From assembly GCF_032595075.1 (NCBI RefSeq), contig NZ_CP118735.1, positions 958,001 to 1,022,000 of the forward strand: 64,000 nt of DNA. Direction: 5' to 3'. The notes below the pieces were generated by a model. That model had not been told where the DNA came from. It saw only the letters and a program-made list of their open reading frames with translations, and searched no databases. The position numbers and the translations under genes are program-made. Source of the DNA: Streptococcus sp. 29887 (GTDB taxonomy: Bacteria; Bacillota; Bacilli; Lactobacillales; Streptococcaceae). Every line of letters starts with the position of its first letter. Positions within the stretch are counted from its first letter, which is position 1. This document shows positions 63,069 to 64,000 of this stretch, in pieces.

Positions 63069-63548
63069 AGAAGAAATCAGATAATGAAGTTGAGATGTTG
63101 AACGCCATCTATCCTGGTTGAAAGGAGTATTCCAGCGTTCATTTAATCAAGCTAACTACTAGCCATTTTCTCCAAAGGACGATGGCTAATAGGGGAAAAG
63201 TCCGTTATCCCTACTTTGATGCCCAAAGGCATCTGTTGGCAAAATGCTTAGCATTCACTCACACTTAGCCTTGCTACCCAGTTCAATCAAAAGTAGGCTA
63301 ATCCTTATTCGTGTCGTAAATACTGTATGGTCAAGGTAGATCCTTGGCTAGCAACCAAGAAAATCAGAAAACCTCTAGTGATTTTCATCATAATAAGCAA
63401 TCTCCACACTTAGACAACAAAATAAGAGGACAATCAAAGACATAAGGGTAGCAGAATAATTACTTAATCATTAACTATTTGTCGTGCAACTTTGGTAATG
63501 GACTTTTCCAATTTAAAAGACAAAAGGGAGGCTGAAAGGCCTCCTTTT
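63069..63548 (+). ncRNA. candidate structured RNA of about 480 nt
   Basis: No convincing reading frame, yet the interval has a near-consensus promoter and an intrinsic terminator. Local helices read by eye: GAACGC/GCGTTC (63100-63105 with 63135-63140), TAGCCAT/ATGGCTA (63160-63166 with 63182-63188), TAGGG/CCCTA (63190-63194 with 63209-63213), GATGCC/GGCATC (63218-63233), AATGC/GCATT (63243-63255), TTAGCC/GGCTAA (63265-63270 with 63296-63301), CTTGG/CCAAG (63343-63359) and AAAATCA/TGATTTT (63360-63385). It does not look like rnpB, tmRNA or 6S RNA to me. It could instead be two shorter RNAs or the remnant of an element. Confidence 0.45.
63522..63548. terminator. bidirectional terminator
   Basis: AAAAGGGAGGC, tgaaa, GGCCTCCTTTT. 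It ends the candidate RNA and also serves the convergent S24 gene. Confidence 0.8.
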
Positions 63549-63578
63549 CGCTATTGTTATGTTTGGCTTTCCTATATG

Positions 63579-64000
63579 TTAGGATTGACTATAGACAGCA
63601 ATTACTCTACCGATTGGACGGATGTCATCTTCCTGGTTTAAATAAATATCCTCATAGTCAGGGTTGAGGGATTGTAAGTAAGAGCCCTTGTATTTTTTAA
63701 CAAAATTTTCCCCATTAACTGAGAAAATCCCAATTGAGTTCAGAGGAATGTCTGGTGTCAGACGAATAAAGAGGTAGTCCCCATCCTGAATACTAGGTGC
63801 CATGGAATCTCCGACAACCTGAGCGATTGTATCATATTGATAATTTTCAGGGATATCTTCGCTATAAAAGGATACTAGGTTGTCAAAGTCTGTATCCTGC
63901 CAGTAGCCAGTACCAGCTGAAACCTTGCCAGGAACAGCCAATTCCGTTCGTTCACGGTAGTCATCTAGATGAAGTACAGTTGCTGATTTAGAATTAGAGG
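63579..64000 (-). CDS. HdiR/LexA-like S24-family repressor, C-terminal part (partial)
   Basis: The frame is open to the right edge with no start in the window, so about 140 C-terminal residues are present. It contains an Ala-Gly bond in VSAGTGYWQ, the usual autocleavage site, then the serine in VVGDSMAPSIQDGDYLFIRL and the lysine in NFVKKYKGSYLQS of S24 peptidases. The missing N-terminus should carry an XRE-type DNA-binding domain. Lactococcal HdiR of this layout is cleaved on DNA damage. Confidence 0.87.
   Translation of the reverse strand, partial: SNSKSATVLHLDDYRERTELAVPGKVSAGTGYWQDTDFDNLVSFYSEDIPENYQYDTIAQVVGDSMAPSIQDGDYLFIRLTPDIPLNSIGIFSVNGENFVKKYKGSYLQSLNPDYEDIYLNQEDDIRPIGRVIAVYSQS

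Noticed and set aside
63182-63268. 28-codon frame starting ATGGCTAATAGG in the interval after mutY
   Set aside because: AAAGGA is only 2 bp from the ATG, the frame forms part of two predicted helices and the peptide has no family. I treat the interval as non-coding.
63069-63548. Identity as RNase P RNA, tmRNA or 6S RNA
   Set aside because: A GGGGAAAAGTCC stretch recalls RNase P, but the other conserved RNase P regions, the tmRNA CCA end and the 6S long-hairpin layout are not seen.

Overview
The window reads as the chromosome of a low-GC streptococcus, most likely Streptococcus suis or a close relative. That assignment is inference from gene content: ciaRH, a SrtA gene directly behind gyrA, an MntE-type manganese exporter, a cdd-bmpA-nupABC nucleoside island, a BOX-like intergenic repeat and a clusterless MutY. 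I see no tRNA, rRNA, CRISPR array, prophage or plasmid genes. Most of the window is core genome; the accessory material is two insertion sequences, a BOX-like element, a few small hypothetical genes and one frameshifted gene.

Layout. 1-5 kb: 3' end of glmS, a polar amino-acid ABC importer (permease, ATPase, lipoprotein), a BOX-like repeat and a CDF exporter like MntE. 5-10 kb: a split ThrE exporter, a MarR-DUF1304 pair, and a PadR-DUF1700-DUF4097 envelope operon. 10-22.7 kb: DUF5684, pepT, HAD phosphatase, GNAT, SRPBCC, a DUF2130-DUF1858-DUF438 block, truB, ribF, a K+ channel, an Spx-family regulator, UPF0223, an IMPase-like protein and an RsmF-like methyltransferase. 22.8-27.8 kb: pstS-pstC-pstA-pstB-pstB-phoU. 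27.8-35.1 kb: an IS1182-family element, a repeat-rich exported protein, ciaR-ciaH, a transglutaminase-like lipoprotein and an ISL3-family element. 35.1-44.2 kb: rpsT and coaA (minus), then rsmC-like, pdp, deoC, cdd, bmpA and nupABC as a nucleoside salvage operon. 44.2-50.3 kb: a frameshifted RibD-like gene, ldh, gyrA, srtA, radC. 50.3-54.5 kb (minus): rex, DUF4649, DUF1831, cysteine desulfurase, prs, CYTH. 54.6-58 kb: relQ, nadK, rluD-like, pta. 58-64 kb: a heterodimeric ABC exporter, a PaaI-like thioesterase, mutY, a long non-coding interval that looks like a structured RNA, and the 3' part of an HdiR-like S24 repressor.

How the parts connect. Central metabolism and redox are represented by ldh, pta and the NADH-sensing repressor Rex; the ldh-gyrA interval carries a cre-like and a Rex-like sequence. 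The nucleoside operon has a cre-like sequence in its promoter, which fits carbon-catabolite control of deoxynucleoside use. relQ, nadK, rluD and pta form a familiar alarmone/NADP cluster.

Most notable. (i) Both ISs sit in intrinsic terminators: the IS1182 element is flanked by a perfect 20-bp palindrome that is the pst-phoU terminator stem, and the ISL3 element is flanked by an 8-bp duplication of a terminator T-tract, leaving rpsT without its hairpin. (ii) Four genes (truB, ribF, rsmC-like, mutY) have their ATG 6-7 nt after an extended -10 box and no Shine-Dalgarno sequence, suggesting leaderless mRNAs. (iii) A roughly 480-nt non-coding interval after mutY has a near-consensus promoter, many local helices and an intrinsic terminator. 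All three come from reading the sequence; no database search or folding program was run.
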